A stretch of DNA of 64,000 bases. Source: Oscillospiraceae bacterium (lineage in GTDB: Bacteria; Bacillota; Clostridia; Oscillospirales; Acutalibacteraceae). The stretch spans positions 157,202-221,201 of the forward strand of contig WQWM01000001.1 in the NCBI GenBank assembly GCA_009785335.1, read 5' to 3'. The notes under the pieces are model-generated. The model had not been told where the DNA came from, did no database searches, and saw only the letters and a list, made by a program, of their open reading frames with translations. Shown one piece after another: positions 44,001 through 50,351 of the stretch; within the stretch, counting starts at the first letter, position 1; each line of letters begins with the position of its first letter. Both the position numbers and the translations under genes were made by a program.

Positions 44001-47000
44001 ACCGCCCGCAGGCCGCGATTTGGTATTGGAGAAATCCTCCGTGCCGATCTCACACACCTACGTTGCGCCCGGCCAAGAAATCAGGTATATCCTTTCGCTG
44101 CGCAACGATAGCACAACAACAACCTACCACAACTTGCAACTGCGCGACACAGTACCCGAAGGCACAACCTTTGTTCGTGTGCAAAACGGACCCGGCGCTG
44201 ATCGCGGCCACGAAGTTGCCACCGGTGACGTATGGTTCACCATCGCATCTCTGGCTCCCGGCCAAACTGTCCAACGCTACTTCGTTGTACGCGTGGATGA
44301 CGACGCCGAACATGGCCAAGTGATTGACAACGTGGCGCGTTTGTATCAGTACAGCGCTGCAGGCAATCGCATGCACCTGCGTGACTCCAACTGGGTCACA
44401 CACACCGTGCGCCATGGCGCAGGCGTTGGCGAACCCAATGTGTTTGCCATGAAGTCTTCCAACGCAATCACAGGCATCGTGACTCCCGGCCAAACCGTAA
44501 CCTACTTCATTGAAGTGCACAACTTTGGCTCGGCTCCGGCCCTCGATGTACGCGTATTCGACACCATTCCCAATGGCATGGTCTTCAACCCGGCTCGTCA
44601 CCGCATTTCGCACAACGGCGTGCGCGGCACTGGTGATGATGAGCGTAACATTACTTGGACGATTGCAGAAATCCCTGCAGGCGGCAGCGTAATCGTGTGG
44701 TTCGAAGCCGAAATTCCGGCAGACACCGAATACACTGAATTCCGCAACCGTGCAACCTTCCGCGTTGGCGACGGTCCCTTACGCGACACCAACGAGATCA
44801 TCCTCATCATCGGCAGACCCAAGCATGGTGGAGACGTTACACTCACTAAGAGTGCAAACCGCGTGAATGCTGAAGTAGGCGATATCATTACCTTCCGTTT
44901 TGATGTGCGCAACAACAGCAACACAACGCTCACTGATGTGGAAGTTCGCGACGAAGTTCCTGCCGGCACCACCCTGATCGGCGGCAGCGTTTCCAGCGAT
45001 CCTCCAAACGTGACCTACACCTTAGCAGGACGCCTCATCACTTGGACAATCGCAGAGCTTGAGCCCGGTGAAGTCATCACCATGCACTTCCAAGTGCGTG
45101 TGGATGAACTGCCCGGAAATGCTATCACTGGCACGATTGTCAACCAAGGCTCCGTGCATTGGACTGGCGGCAACAACAACTCTAACACGGTGATTGTCAC
45201 TATTGTGCCCCCCGGCGAAGCTTGCCAGCCCGACATGATGCTCATCAAGAGCGCAAGCCAAACACACGCTGAAGCAGGCGATGAAATCATCTTCCGCTTC
45301 ACCGTGCGCAACCACAGCAATGTTGTGCGTGAAAACGTGATTGTTACCGACTATGTGCCCCCGCACACCACACTGGTGACTAACTCCATCAGCGAAGGCG
45401 GAACATCCAGCACGGTTGGCGGACGCGTACGCATCACTTGGGAACTTGGCGACATGGATCCCGGCGAAGAGCGTCAACTGTACTTCCGCGTCACAGTGAA
45501 TGACGACATGCCTGAAGGCGGCTCTCGCCTGCTGGTTAACCAAGGCAACGTGATGTGGAATGGCGGTCACAGCAGCTCCAACACAGTAATTATCATGCAA
45601 GTTGACCCACGTGATTGCTATCACAACTGCGTGCATGAGTGCATCCACAACTGCGTGCACGAATGCAACTGTGAAGGCGGCAACATTACTATCACTGTAA
45701 TTGTCAACTGCAACCACAGCTGCAATTGTTGCCCAACTGGCACAACAACCACAACCACAACGCAACCCGGCACTTGCGGTTGTCCCGGCTGTAACTGTAC
45801 TGGCTGTAACTGCCCTGGCTGTGATTGCGATTGCAACTGCACACCTGGTCAATGCACATGTCCCGGCTGCAACTGCACCTGCAATTGCAACGGCGGCTGC
45901 GTTTGCCCAACCACCACACAGCCTGGCACAACAACCACAACAACCACAACGTCAACGCAACACGTTTGCACTTGTGCCACAACTACAACAACCACGACAA
46001 CCACAACCACGCAACCCAACACTGGTTGTACTTGTCCCACTGGCTGCGGCTGTCCGACCACTACAACAACCACGACAACCACAACCACGCAACCCAACAC
46101 CGGTTGTACTTGTGTAACAACAACCACGCAGCCTGGCACAACAACCACAACGCAACCCAACACCGGCTGCACCTGTGGTCAAGGTCAAACGACGACGACA
46201 CTGCCCAACACCGGTTGTACCTGCGGCAACAACAATAACAATTGTAACTGTGGCAACAACAACAATAACAATTGTAACTGCGGCAACAACAACAATAACA
46301 ATTGTAACTGCGGCAACAACAACAATAACAATTGTAACTGCGGCAACAACAACAATAACAATTGTAACTGTGGCAACAACAACAATAATAATTGTAACTG
46401 CGGCAACAACAATAACAATTGTAACTGCGGCAACAACAACAATAACAATTGTAACTGTGGCAACAATAACAATAATAATTGTACTTGCGGCAACAACAAC
46501 AATAACAATTGTACTTGCGGCAACAACAACAATAACAATTGTAACTGCGGCAACAACAACAATAACAATTGTAACTGCGGCAACAACAACAATTGTACTT
46601 GCAACAACCTGCCCGGTGGCGGCGGCAACTGGAACTGGAACTGGAATTGGAACTGGAGCCGTCCGGATGATCGTCCAAACAACAACACCACCACGACCGC
46701 GACTACGACCACTACCGCTCCTGGTGCTACAACTGTTGTGAACAACAACAACAACCAAAACAACCAAGAGCAAGATCAGGGTCAAGGCCAAGGACAGGGT
46801 CAAGGTCAAAACAACAACCAAGAGCAAGACAACAATCAAGAGAATAACCAAGAGAACAACCAAAACCAAGAAAACAACCAGAACGTTAATGTTGAGGTTA
46901 ATGTTAACAATGCTGGCGGCGGTGGCGGCAACGTACAACAATCCACCAACCAGCACAATAACAACAATAATAACAATAATAACAACAACAATAACAATAA

Positions 47001-47142
47001 CAACAACAGCGGCGGCGGGAACATTCCCAAAACCAATGAAGCATCTGCCCTGTGGGCAATCCTGATGCTGGTTGGCTCCTCAAGCCTGGTTGGCCTGGTC
47101 ACAGTTGTACGCAAGGTTACCGGCGGCAAAGAAACCATCTAA
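32074..47142 (+). CDS. Giant (5022-residue) DUF11-repeat surface protein with Cys/Asn arrays and IPKTN-type sorting signal
   Basis: TGGAGG precedes the ATG at 32074. A basic signal region (VEKRRKVKMSLVALLSVVALLLTQVSVLF) leads to a roughly 380-residue N-terminal domain containing IYFCLDAGI and NNALVALYMWETIG, faintly like thioester-type adhesin domains but without the Gln. I count about 29 beta-sandwich modules of 120-170 residues, each opening like K.A.PP.GS.V..G..ITYTITV.N.G (DUF11). Then come a Cys/His cluster, Thr/Cys segments with CPGCNC, thirteen CG(N)4-6C units, NW repeats, Gln/Asn/Glu-rich and poly-Asn tracts, and SGGGNIPKTNE, a hydrophobic helix and a basic tail: a cell-wall sorting signal. 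Confidence 0.92.
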   Translation: MKTFWQANVEKRRKVKMSLVALLSVVALLLTQVSVLFTTTFATAATNGTFTMNDDGIITSVNNGQIYFCLDAGIAFPEWQDGSGNIRQLVPQDPARFTATRRMWVSLAQYYALHHNGGLTGSLAVNNALVALYMWETIGGPGREPGRRPSAAGNGWNLPWIYRAEACPWGHAPAGWITAAQQNQNLSEWAAAVTETQYDQLMNLISRSLFLNGPTFHTTEDGHSTGTHFPPDYPDGFVSSPSNMIFGRYALTFIPGTTIAVLPLFGNTALIDSGIEFELVFNNAQVSSLTRVYAPGDHVRLRANGTAGNPGEEGLVYDRELGDREFLFVIVDPQTENFDLTFRPVFDDHFAQFNRPFTVWRMPGDAGERYQDVGGGFELGRIRYHFQFRLIQTELELIKNVIYPPRGTSVNAATTELPVGLTGEDFSGFIDYRITLRNNSTQSQSLGLYRIFDALSQYVDFVGFINPETRLPIGTPNAHPQPHGSWIRNIGNGFQGMYDPVTHRVILEVDPDRTDNMLPNERFDFGIRVRVRPMQGDHPRRIINVAYDTDGQKTIPVEHTQNPNVVYVVKEADPVHGSWVDQGDTIRYTITVHNRGSNPITAEDEMHLRDVIPPGTTLIPTSIEGPGDMSFVPAGGPSTATREIIWENFEIAPNSYVIFNFEVTVDDLPNGMHMRELINRVYLNHVFHMDTRHFVHSGQLHFNKAATTTNPERGIVSEGDEITYTITVYNRGPGAIQDINVRDWVPAGTAFVSASEEYRVSQPAAVYPHPDSHSGEVHWTIPTLAASGRVQFEFVVRVLPMPSSLTSRVIRNAASVNDIPTNDVEIDQYSGKLQFNKTAMPPAMQPVREGDPIVYTITVYNRGPEPVHNVSVRDQVPAGTAFVDARIVLPTVPASVAGTIEITSPSVGAENGEEVLWYIPTLPSGARVQVQLEVVVLELPTNVQQRTIRNAATVNDIPTNTVEHPQYPGRLTFYKTAMPPHGSTVQEGETITYTITVHNEGADVLYNIPVTDHIPAGTVLVPNSISHSGTLTDSPCGNYPNSVIRWVIPELDRDSTIHLTFQVTVSRMQLNMQNRVIRNLAQVAYRNTNEVQHFQYTGQLSAHKQATPPHGAFVREGDTITYSITVVNEGPDVMHNVIVLDQVPDHTTFVAGSLRGTSRLGVAENTPFLALSATPVATSTGTNLSAEFHAAPNVCPISGLTIHNDVVTFRMDRLLPGEVATLNFSVTVDRMPSNLEQRYILNQAQVGNFDVETGNVSVSFLTNVTRHLQTNHLLFGQKSSHRLDGSPRPDGSRVHVGEPILYRIEVINHGSDTARDVEVRDMIPDGTTYRPGHTTNTADVVELIQNHTHPSRELIWVIRALEPNERIIIEFAVTTNDLRDGELFGVIVNYAFTDELVTNTVTHEVRRGQLEFSKRAEPPSGSSVMENQRITYFIRLRNTGDMNVRGVVVYDNIPANTILVPDSISHGGQARAGLNGTGAILTGAAEANAQSISWSFPNWSMNYDQELRFSVIVDYIDRTAVTTNPITGEHHIVNVAYVNYSDTYNPQERKYAEDQPTNEVHHYVRKPLLGIYKHANPTTGGIVRRNSIITYTIEVVNYGTMPALNTLIIDPIQEGLLFVPGSITHTGTGLAMFEAMPTNQVRWTIPYIPAASFRGTDHDEPMPARVFLSFQVQVIGPVARPGQAANFVRNQAFMWGYDHDGTGSNITEHEIVDAYVTLVKDSVPPPGSEVNSDGANGLPSTIRYYIDVTNETNYQLLDVWVWDTIPIGTTYAEASATCTCCGNIRGSMVNASIGVPQPRVEWMIPVLQPGDTITLLFEVTVNPLPVGQYRTVITNVAISNEGGGRTVEPFVRSNLVTHHHRRPVLHIEKTGTPPSGSYVVPGQEITYTITVRNTSGMRLYNIQVRDTMHDGVIFPPVSVTPGFTPDGRTVVWTIPELDYDAIWVGEITVRAGELPPGMARRMIYNEALAIVDGQRLYSNQVFHYIQAAPPIDAEKTAVPPEFRLGVDSGEVVAGQEIVYTIRITNDSEDDITRNIFVHDDIPNFTTFTRFPTPHYTAPDGTGVTANFSDTLNRISWTISGGLEAGASVYLYFVVTVNPDAPAGALVINRAIVDGGSSSYLTTTHVVVSPTIYGVKTAYSAVTPSLMPWPNGLAVPNNPGNRIFYRITVHNTGTVNSGPVAVRDVLPTWAIPGSISALAAPCFCVGTNCVTGLSGAGGGSDRQVVGNEVLWTIGNIPPGSSATVCFSVEIEEFIPPNLAFPHNMRPIINHAFVNNLRTNETLHYQFAGGSMQWEGIKRAYRGGDWLPNGETVYAGELITYRITVTNRSSLTRHLSVVDVVHSALTIEPSSIVPVPGMPHTVTGQTIEWSTNFPGGTAFTPGESRVLEFSVRVSDMPQDLNRRILPNFATMNQSVRTNEVRHTQYSPFVDPFKRSNPPTAPGPGIAQVVAGQIIRYYIELTNTHNAPVSVNILDSIPGGTEFTGTHGQSANILPGTSFVHNTTIDQLQWTVTVPANSFSFVYFEVEVLNIERASNYIINRAWVNGFPTNETRHRLDRPAISVRKYANPQHMSEVRVGEPIVYTIRVRNISNVIANNVIVTDRVENLTLLPGSPNQPTGVTMTYWFTGDPDPMSPDRFYDIEWVIETLLPGQEVVLEFAVVTRAQEVARRSVYNTARYGIGNNDNESNTVIHFVNQGIIERYKSAYPAHGSTVQVGSIIQYTIALRNIGTVTQPVVPVFDVIPEGTTFVWNSIRNSHRGGNGFYNSVLNRVEWSINNVLPGETVYVGFAVRVDYGVDFDFVTSPINVPTGPRFPADWTTAQREDWPLNFQGSDAGDYPYIVNYGVIFNNDLLTTNRVVHRVIDQEITAEKSSQPPSGTPTVPTMVHPGQTIHYTITVTNHADRPLFQVPVTDNVPAGVSFIPGSASHFGNFNPNNRQINWLLPRIEIGETIELRFAATVDPLPLGQASRRIDNVAMYGTGSNVPGVQPQIPDRETNHTHHITRPFTFSAIKSAVPPSGTTVPVGYPITYTIRIHNFGNETMYDVVVVDELSANLDWSTVEVYTLDGIGGTFNIDTGIITWPNTNLEPPQVLNIEPGDVVLLRFSAETLNANQILNQAIVEFYNADEESEDRIRLRRYTNITVHNGPDDGGPDEWDLPRHPHVAIVKSANPAHRDWIVEGDEITFHLTVHNTGETTAVNVIVTDVLCVHINLVPNVPVDPAYGAFIISHGGEFNPATRVITWELGDINTNHQRDLYFRGYLPAGAQLPNGYTENIAHVRYSGPVETDSGHLSGSRFSNIVRHYQRTAGPNLSIRKDSPTPTRVQFGSTITYNVAVRNTGPSTVHNVVITDVVPEHTELIADSVSHPAFVNLSAIGGGPTTITWTFPSMAPGEEIIVSFSVRAMQDDVEMPEGTTNVANVRWNGGPTGGRDSNTVWHEFIWGNDHDGTGGLELLKSARPAHNSIVQADDEITYTIRVTNTRNAPIANVVVHDTVPAGTTLLSVATPPAGVTYEAPPVDTTLPPASRVITWTIEVLQPGEYVDLSFTVVVNELPENVAMRNILNVATASSGNFRARSNEVRHPQWRAGNPSLSIFKDANPVRGSFVESGQIITYQLTIFNGSNVEATNVLVRDHVPAGTTFVEGSTTPVDLVPDDNGVLEWTIPSIAPRTSHVITFQVTVDDAGYSRWIDNMATVWQGSNSWNSETVRHFVKVPGDGPVGQVSIVKTSNPIDGTPTAPGELITYFITVRNNTNQPQTMDVSDPIPAGTVFWSVYDGGALVGNQVVWANLTLAAGEQRTLRFTVQVTNAAANFVQNNARVVIHDGDTIYSNRVIHPVRHLDFDVLKLSSPPHGSRVPNGGYIDYTIRVSNTSGRDLTGVVITDWVPANTELIVDDPERTPRVSVVGNVAYTLGVYTGTEPGSRITWTVESFAVGQVLEATFRVRVVLPEGVDAAFVRNRAHVQVGNVNRPSNEIELIVGEGDPPPAGRDLVLEKSSVPISHTYVAPGQEIRYILSLRNDSTTTTYHNLQLRDTVPEGTTFVRVQNGPGADRGHEVATGDVWFTIASLAPGQTVQRYFVVRVDDDAEHGQVIDNVARLYQYSAAGNRMHLRDSNWVTHTVRHGAGVGEPNVFAMKSSNAITGIVTPGQTVTYFIEVHNFGSAPALDVRVFDTIPNGMVFNPARHRISHNGVRGTGDDERNITWTIAEIPAGGSVIVWFEAEIPADTEYTEFRNRATFRVGDGPLRDTNEIILIIGRPKHGGDVTLTKSANRVNAEVGDIITFRFDVRNNSNTTLTDVEVRDEVPAGTTLIGGSVSSDPPNVTYTLAGRLITWTIAELEPGEVITMHFQVRVDELPGNAITGTIVNQGSVHWTGGNNNSNTVIVTIVPPGEACQPDMMLIKSASQTHAEAGDEIIFRFTVRNHSNVVRENVIVTDYVPPHTTLVTNSISEGGTSSTVGGRVRITWELGDMDPGEERQLYFRVTVNDDMPEGGSRLLVNQGNVMWNGGHSSSNTVIIMQVDPRDCYHNCVHECIHNCVHECNCEGGNITITVIVNCNHSCNCCPTGTTTTTTTQPGTCGCPGCNCTGCNCPGCDCDCNCTPGQCTCPGCNCTCNCNGGCVCPTTTQPGTTTTTTTTSTQHVCTCATTTTTTTTTTTQPNTGCTCPTGCGCPTTTTTTTTTTTQPNTGCTCVTTTTQPGTTTTTQPNTGCTCGQGQTTTTLPNTGCTCGNNNNNCNCGNNNNNNCNCGNNNNNNCNCGNNNNNNCNCGNNNNNNCNCGNNNNNNCNCGNNNNNCNCGNNNNNNCNCGNNNNNNCTCGNNNNNNCTCGNNNNNNCNCGNNNNNNCNCGNNNNCTCNNLPGGGGNWNWNWNWNWSRPDDRPNNNTTTTATTTTTAPGATTVVNNNNNQNNQEQDQGQGQGQGQGQNNNQEQDNNQENNQENNQNQENNQNVNVEVNVNNAGGGGGNVQQSTNQHNNNNNNNNNNNNNNNNNSGGGNIPKTNEASALWAILMLVGSSSLVGLVTVVRKVTGGKETI
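45600..46210 (+). other. Region coding for Cys/His cluster and Thr/Cys spacers
   Basis: Within the giant protein this part encodes CYHNCVHECIHNCVHEC, then CPGCNCTGCNCPGCDCDCNC and Thr runs broken by CTCP/CTCG. The alternation of Cys and His suggests metal or disulfide cross-links; the Thr runs look like O-glycosylated wall-spanning stalks. Both are inferences from composition. Confidence 0.7.
46224..46605 (+). repeat. In-frame 30-bp tandem repeat array (CGNNNNNNCN units)
   Basis: About thirteen units based on GGCAACAACAACAATAACAA plus TTGTAACTGC, a few shortened by one or two codons, encode CG(N)4-6C(N/T). High identity between units makes copy-number change by slippage or recombination likely. 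Confidence 0.9.
46951..47010 (+). repeat. AAC/AAT triplet tract (poly-Asn)
   Basis: An uninterrupted run of about 17 AAC/AAT codons just before the sorting signal of the giant protein. Confidence 0.85.
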
Positions 47143-47155
47143 GCAAAATTAAGCG

Positions 47156-47184
47156 TTGACTTTATTCGACAAAAGTGGTATAAT
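47156..47184 (+). promoter_or_regulatory. Promoter of the 47289 operon
   Basis: TTGACT, 17 bases, TATAAT, starting 14 bases after the giant gene's stop. Confidence 0.8.
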
Positions 47185-47224
47185 TAATCTATCACGCGAC
47201 TAAACGTGACGCAAACCCCGGCAC

Positions 47225-47258
47225 GGCAGGGGGTACGCTCCCCGGCGTATCCCCTGCC
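47225..47258 (+). promoter_or_regulatory. Long hairpin in the 5' leader
   Basis: GGCAGGGGGTACGC-TCCCCG-GCGTATCCCCTGCC is a 14-bp stem with one G-U pair, followed by CCACAAAAAAAG and, 20 bases on, the ribosome site GGAGGAACCC. There is no T run, so it is a leader structure, perhaps for mRNA stability or translation control. Confidence 0.6.
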
Positions 47259-47288
47259 CCACAAAAAAAGACAGCGGAGGAACCCTTC

Positions 47289-48893
47289 ATGAACCTCAAG
47301 AACAAAAGCAAATCCTTTTGGATCAAAGTGATCGCCATTGTGTTGGTGATCGCACTGGCAGCAGGCACAGGCTTGTTTCTGCTGCTTGGCCGCAGACCCA
47401 CCATGATTGTGGCGTCGCGCAGCGAAATTATCGAAACCTGGGACAACCAGGGCATTACTCGCTGGATGGAAAACCAGCTTGGCGTAAACATCCAATGGGT
47501 AGACTACAGCGAAGACACAGCAGCACGCCTGCAGCTGGACCTCACCCGAGACGGCAGTGATCTGCCCGACGTGTACCTTGGCCTTGGCCTAACCGGACAC
47601 GAACTTGACCTGCTGATTCAGCAACAAGCTTTCCTCAACTTTGAGTACATGCTGAATCTCACCCCAAATTTGCAAAGTATCATCAACCGTGATGTGAACC
47701 GTTTGCCGCAGTTTAGATTAAACGGCAGCATGGTGTCATTCCCATCCGTCAGCGACCATTTCAGCGAGTCTTTCCCGCAAAAAGCGTGGGTTAACCGCGA
47801 TTGGCTGCAACAAGCCGGGCTGGGCATGCCCAACACCCCGCAAGAATTCCTGAACATGCTGCGTGCGTTTTCGCAGCAAAACAATGACGCACCATCGCTT
47901 GGCGTAGCCTATGGCGGCAGCCCTGCAAACCAAACCACACTGGGCTTTTTGGTGCAGTCATTTGTCACCACCGATTTTGACCTGAGCGGCACGGGCAACT
48001 TCCTCAACGTGCGCGACGGTCAAGTATACGCCGGCTTTACACAACCCGAGTTCCGCCAGGCGCTGCAAATGCTCAACACCATTTACAGCGAAGGTCTGGT
48101 AGACGACACGCTGTTCACACAAGGCGGCGAAGTGTTCTTCAGCGGCAGCCGCGGTGCCGAACGCTATGGCGTGATTTTCGCCAACGATCTGTTTGCTCTG
48201 ATGAACGACGCAGACCGCGCTTCAGCTTGGGATCCCCTGCCCCCGCTAAACAACAATGGGCATCGCTCCACCTTGGCACGCCCGAGCGAAGTTCAACTGG
48301 GCGGGCTGATGATTCCCGCACGCATCGGCCAAGAACGCCACGCACGTGCCTTGGCATTCGGTGATGCCCTGCTTTCACCCGCAGGCACGCTGACCGTGCT
48401 GTATGGCACCGAAAACACCGGTTGGTCTGCTGCAAATGCCAATGCGCTTGCCATGGGCAGCGGCCAAAACGCCACCTGGCAGCTTGCAGACAGCGGCTTC
48501 AACGGCCTTGATTTCTACGGTCAGTTCCCCGGTGCGATTCCGTTCTGGATGGACGCCCGCCTGCAAATGGAACGTCAAGCCCCGCAACAAGGCACCAGCT
48601 TGGCCAACACGGCCAACTGGCAAGGCTACTTAAATGTGATCACCCGTGAAGTGTATGAAGCTGTTGGGCTCAACAGCGCACGGTTCTCACTGCCGCAAAT
48701 TGTGCTGCAAACCGCAGACTTCAGTGGCTTGAATATGCAAGGCGTTTCGCAATATCTTACACAGGCATCGCGCGAGTTCATGACTGGCGCACGCAGCCTT
48801 GAAGGCGGCTGGAGTGATTTCGTCGCCGAACTCAACACGCTTGGCCTGCAAGATATTATCGCAGCAGCACAAGCCGCATATGACGCAAGATAA
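47289..48893 (+). CDS. Membrane-anchored extracellular solute-binding-like protein
   Basis: The 534-residue protein begins with a helix (WIKVIAIVLVIALAAGTGLFLLL) without a lipobox Cys, so it is anchored or cleaved rather than lipidated. The rest fits family 1 extracellular solute-binding proteins (ITRWMENQLGVNIQWVDYS; DLPDVYLGLGLTGHELDLL; KAWVNRDWLQQAGLGMPNTPQEFLNMLRAF), as in LipO-type oligosaccharide receptors. No ABC permease genes are nearby, which is odd for a transport receptor; a surface-binding role is possible. GGAGGAACCC precedes the ATG. Confidence 0.8.
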   Translation: MNLKNKSKSFWIKVIAIVLVIALAAGTGLFLLLGRRPTMIVASRSEIIETWDNQGITRWMENQLGVNIQWVDYSEDTAARLQLDLTRDGSDLPDVYLGLGLTGHELDLLIQQQAFLNFEYMLNLTPNLQSIINRDVNRLPQFRLNGSMVSFPSVSDHFSESFPQKAWVNRDWLQQAGLGMPNTPQEFLNMLRAFSQQNNDAPSLGVAYGGSPANQTTLGFLVQSFVTTDFDLSGTGNFLNVRDGQVYAGFTQPEFRQALQMLNTIYSEGLVDDTLFTQGGEVFFSGSRGAERYGVIFANDLFALMNDADRASAWDPLPPLNNNGHRSTLARPSEVQLGGLMIPARIGQERHARALAFGDALLSPAGTLTVLYGTENTGWSAANANALAMGSGQNATWQLADSGFNGLDFYGQFPGAIPFWMDARLQMERQAPQQGTSLANTANWQGYLNVITREVYEAVGLNSARFSLPQIVLQTADFSGLNMQGVSQYLTQASREFMTGARSLEGGWSDFVAELNTLGLQDIIAAAQAAYDAR

Positions 48894-48913
48894 ATTAGGA
48901 ACGTAAAATTGTT

Positions 48914-48945
48914 TGTGGCGGCCGTCCTCGGTCGGTCGCCCACGT
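48914..48945. repeat. Degenerate REPIN-like half
   Basis: TGGCGGCCGTCCTCGGTCGGTCGCCCAC between the binding-protein gene and the signal peptidase gene; arms of the GGCGACCG type as at 60462. Confidence 0.5.
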
Positions 48946-48965
48946 GAAAAAGAGTGAAGTTGGAA

Positions 48966-49850
48966 ATGAACGGACAAAAAAGCAATTGGATTTTGAATAT
49001 CCTTTTGGTGCTCTTGGTGTTGGCATTGGGTCTGGGTATCGTGCCAGCATTTTTGGGGGCTGTTAATCCGAATTTCCAAAATACCTGGTACGGTTTTCGG
49101 CCCTATATTGTTGTCAGCGATTCCATGGAGCCTACCATCATGACCGGCGCACTGGTGATTGGCCGCGCGGTGCCCTTTGCAGACCTTGAATACCGCGATA
49201 TCATCACCTTTGACATGAACAACGGCAACGGCCAACCCGTGCTCAACACCCACCGCATTGTGGAACGCCGCACCTACGAAGTCATCACACAAGGCGACCG
49301 CGAAGACATCACGATGCCGGATGCCGCGCCAGTGACGCAATATAACTTCCGTTACCGCGTGGTGTGGTTTTCCAACACCATTCGGTTGGGCAGCACAACT
49401 GGTATCTTGCTGTTTATTGTATTACCGGCCGTCGTGCTGGTGCTGCTGGTGGCCGGGGCGCTTGCGCTGCTGGCAATCATTCGCCGCAAACGCAGCAACA
49501 TTGTGCCGCTTACCCTGCCGGAATATCCCACAGATGAAGAGCAACAATTGCAACCACCGCTTGACGACGAACGCCCGAAAAAGAAACGCCGGGCAAAACC
49601 ATCGCCCATGCTCATGCAACCCCAAGAAGTTGAAAACACTGACGTTGAAGACGATGAATTATGCGACCTGATTGAAGACTCGCTGCGTCCGCCTGCGCCG
49701 CCACCCATGGTGGTTGCCGATGACGACAGCGATGACGACGACAACTTGCTGGCCATGCTCAACCACGTGCTGGCCACGCACAACAACAAGGAGGAACACG
49801 AATGGTTCGACAAATTGATGCGGCAAAAAGGTATAGCACTACCGCACTAA
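48966..49850 (+). CDS. SipW-type (Ser/His) signal peptidase I with long cytoplasmic tail
   Basis: The 294-residue protein has a helix at 10-30, catalytic Ser53 in VVSDSMEPTI, and LNTHRIVE with His96 in place of the usual Lys, marking the ER/SipW-type branch. A second helix (ILLFIVLPAVVLVLLVAGALALLAI) is followed by a 120-residue basic then acidic tail (KKKRRAKPS; DDDSDDDDN) that is unusually long. SipW enzymes in Bacillus process matrix fibre proteins; here the surface proteins of the locus are plausible substrates. Ribosome site is weak; GTG at 48954 is an alternative start. Confidence 0.88.
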   Translation: MNGQKSNWILNILLVLLVLALGLGIVPAFLGAVNPNFQNTWYGFRPYIVVSDSMEPTIMTGALVIGRAVPFADLEYRDIITFDMNNGNGQPVLNTHRIVERRTYEVITQGDREDITMPDAAPVTQYNFRYRVVWFSNTIRLGSTTGILLFIVLPAVVLVLLVAGALALLAIIRRKRSNIVPLTLPEYPTDEEQQLQPPLDDERPKKKRRAKPSPMLMQPQEVENTDVEDDELCDLIEDSLRPPAPPPMVVADDDSDDDDNLLAMLNHVLATHNNKEEHEWFDKLMRQKGIALPH

Positions 49851-50326
49851 CCCAAATTGGCAAGCATCGCAAATGGTTTCCGCTTGCGATGGCCGGTGCC
49901 ACGCTCTTGCTTGGCATTTTGCCCATGGCAACCGCGCCATGGATTGGGCTGAACATCAGCGTTTATCAACTTTCATTTTCGGGGGTGCTGCGCTTTGTGC
50001 TTGCCCCGCTGACTATCGCGGCCGTTTGGCTATTTGATCGCTTTATGCAAGACTTCTCACGCTACACCAAAATGGTGTTCACCATTGCGGCAGCGGTGCA
50101 GGTGGTTTCGCTGTGCATGCTGTTGTATTCCGCCAGCAGCACACTAACCCAAGAAGTATTTGCAATTTACTCCAACGCACACGCCATTCCCCAAAGCTTG
50201 GGCGTGGGCGCATGGCTGCTGCTTGCGCTGAGCGCATGGTTCTTGATTGACTGCGGCCTGCAGTTGACCAAGGGCAAAGCAAAAGCCCCCAAACACACCG
50301 ACAGTTCGCCTGTTTCGGCGATGTAA
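49802..50326 (+). CDS. Four-helix membrane protein, overlapping the signal peptidase gene
   Basis: The 174-residue protein has four hydrophobic segments (PLAMAGATLLLGILPMAT; FVLAPLTIAAVWLF; MVFTIAAAVQVVSLCMLLY; LGVGAWLLLALSAWFLI) and a Lys-rich C-terminus. AAGGAGGAACACGA precedes its ATG, which lies 49 bases inside the signal peptidase gene in another frame, so translation is coupled. No family recognised. Last gene before a terminator. Confidence 0.8.
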   Translation: MVRQIDAAKRYSTTALTQIGKHRKWFPLAMAGATLLLGILPMATAPWIGLNISVYQLSFSGVLRFVLAPLTIAAVWLFDRFMQDFSRYTKMVFTIAAAVQVVSLCMLLYSASSTLTQEVFAIYSNAHAIPQSLGVGAWLLLALSAWFLIDCGLQLTKGKAKAPKHTDSSPVSAM

Positions 50327-50351
50327 AAAATACAGGACGTGAAAAAAAGAG

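Noticed and set aside
46224-46605. 30-bp repeats looking like a CRISPR array
   Set aside because: Units are directly adjacent with no unique spacers and are in frame in the giant gene; no cas genes are present.
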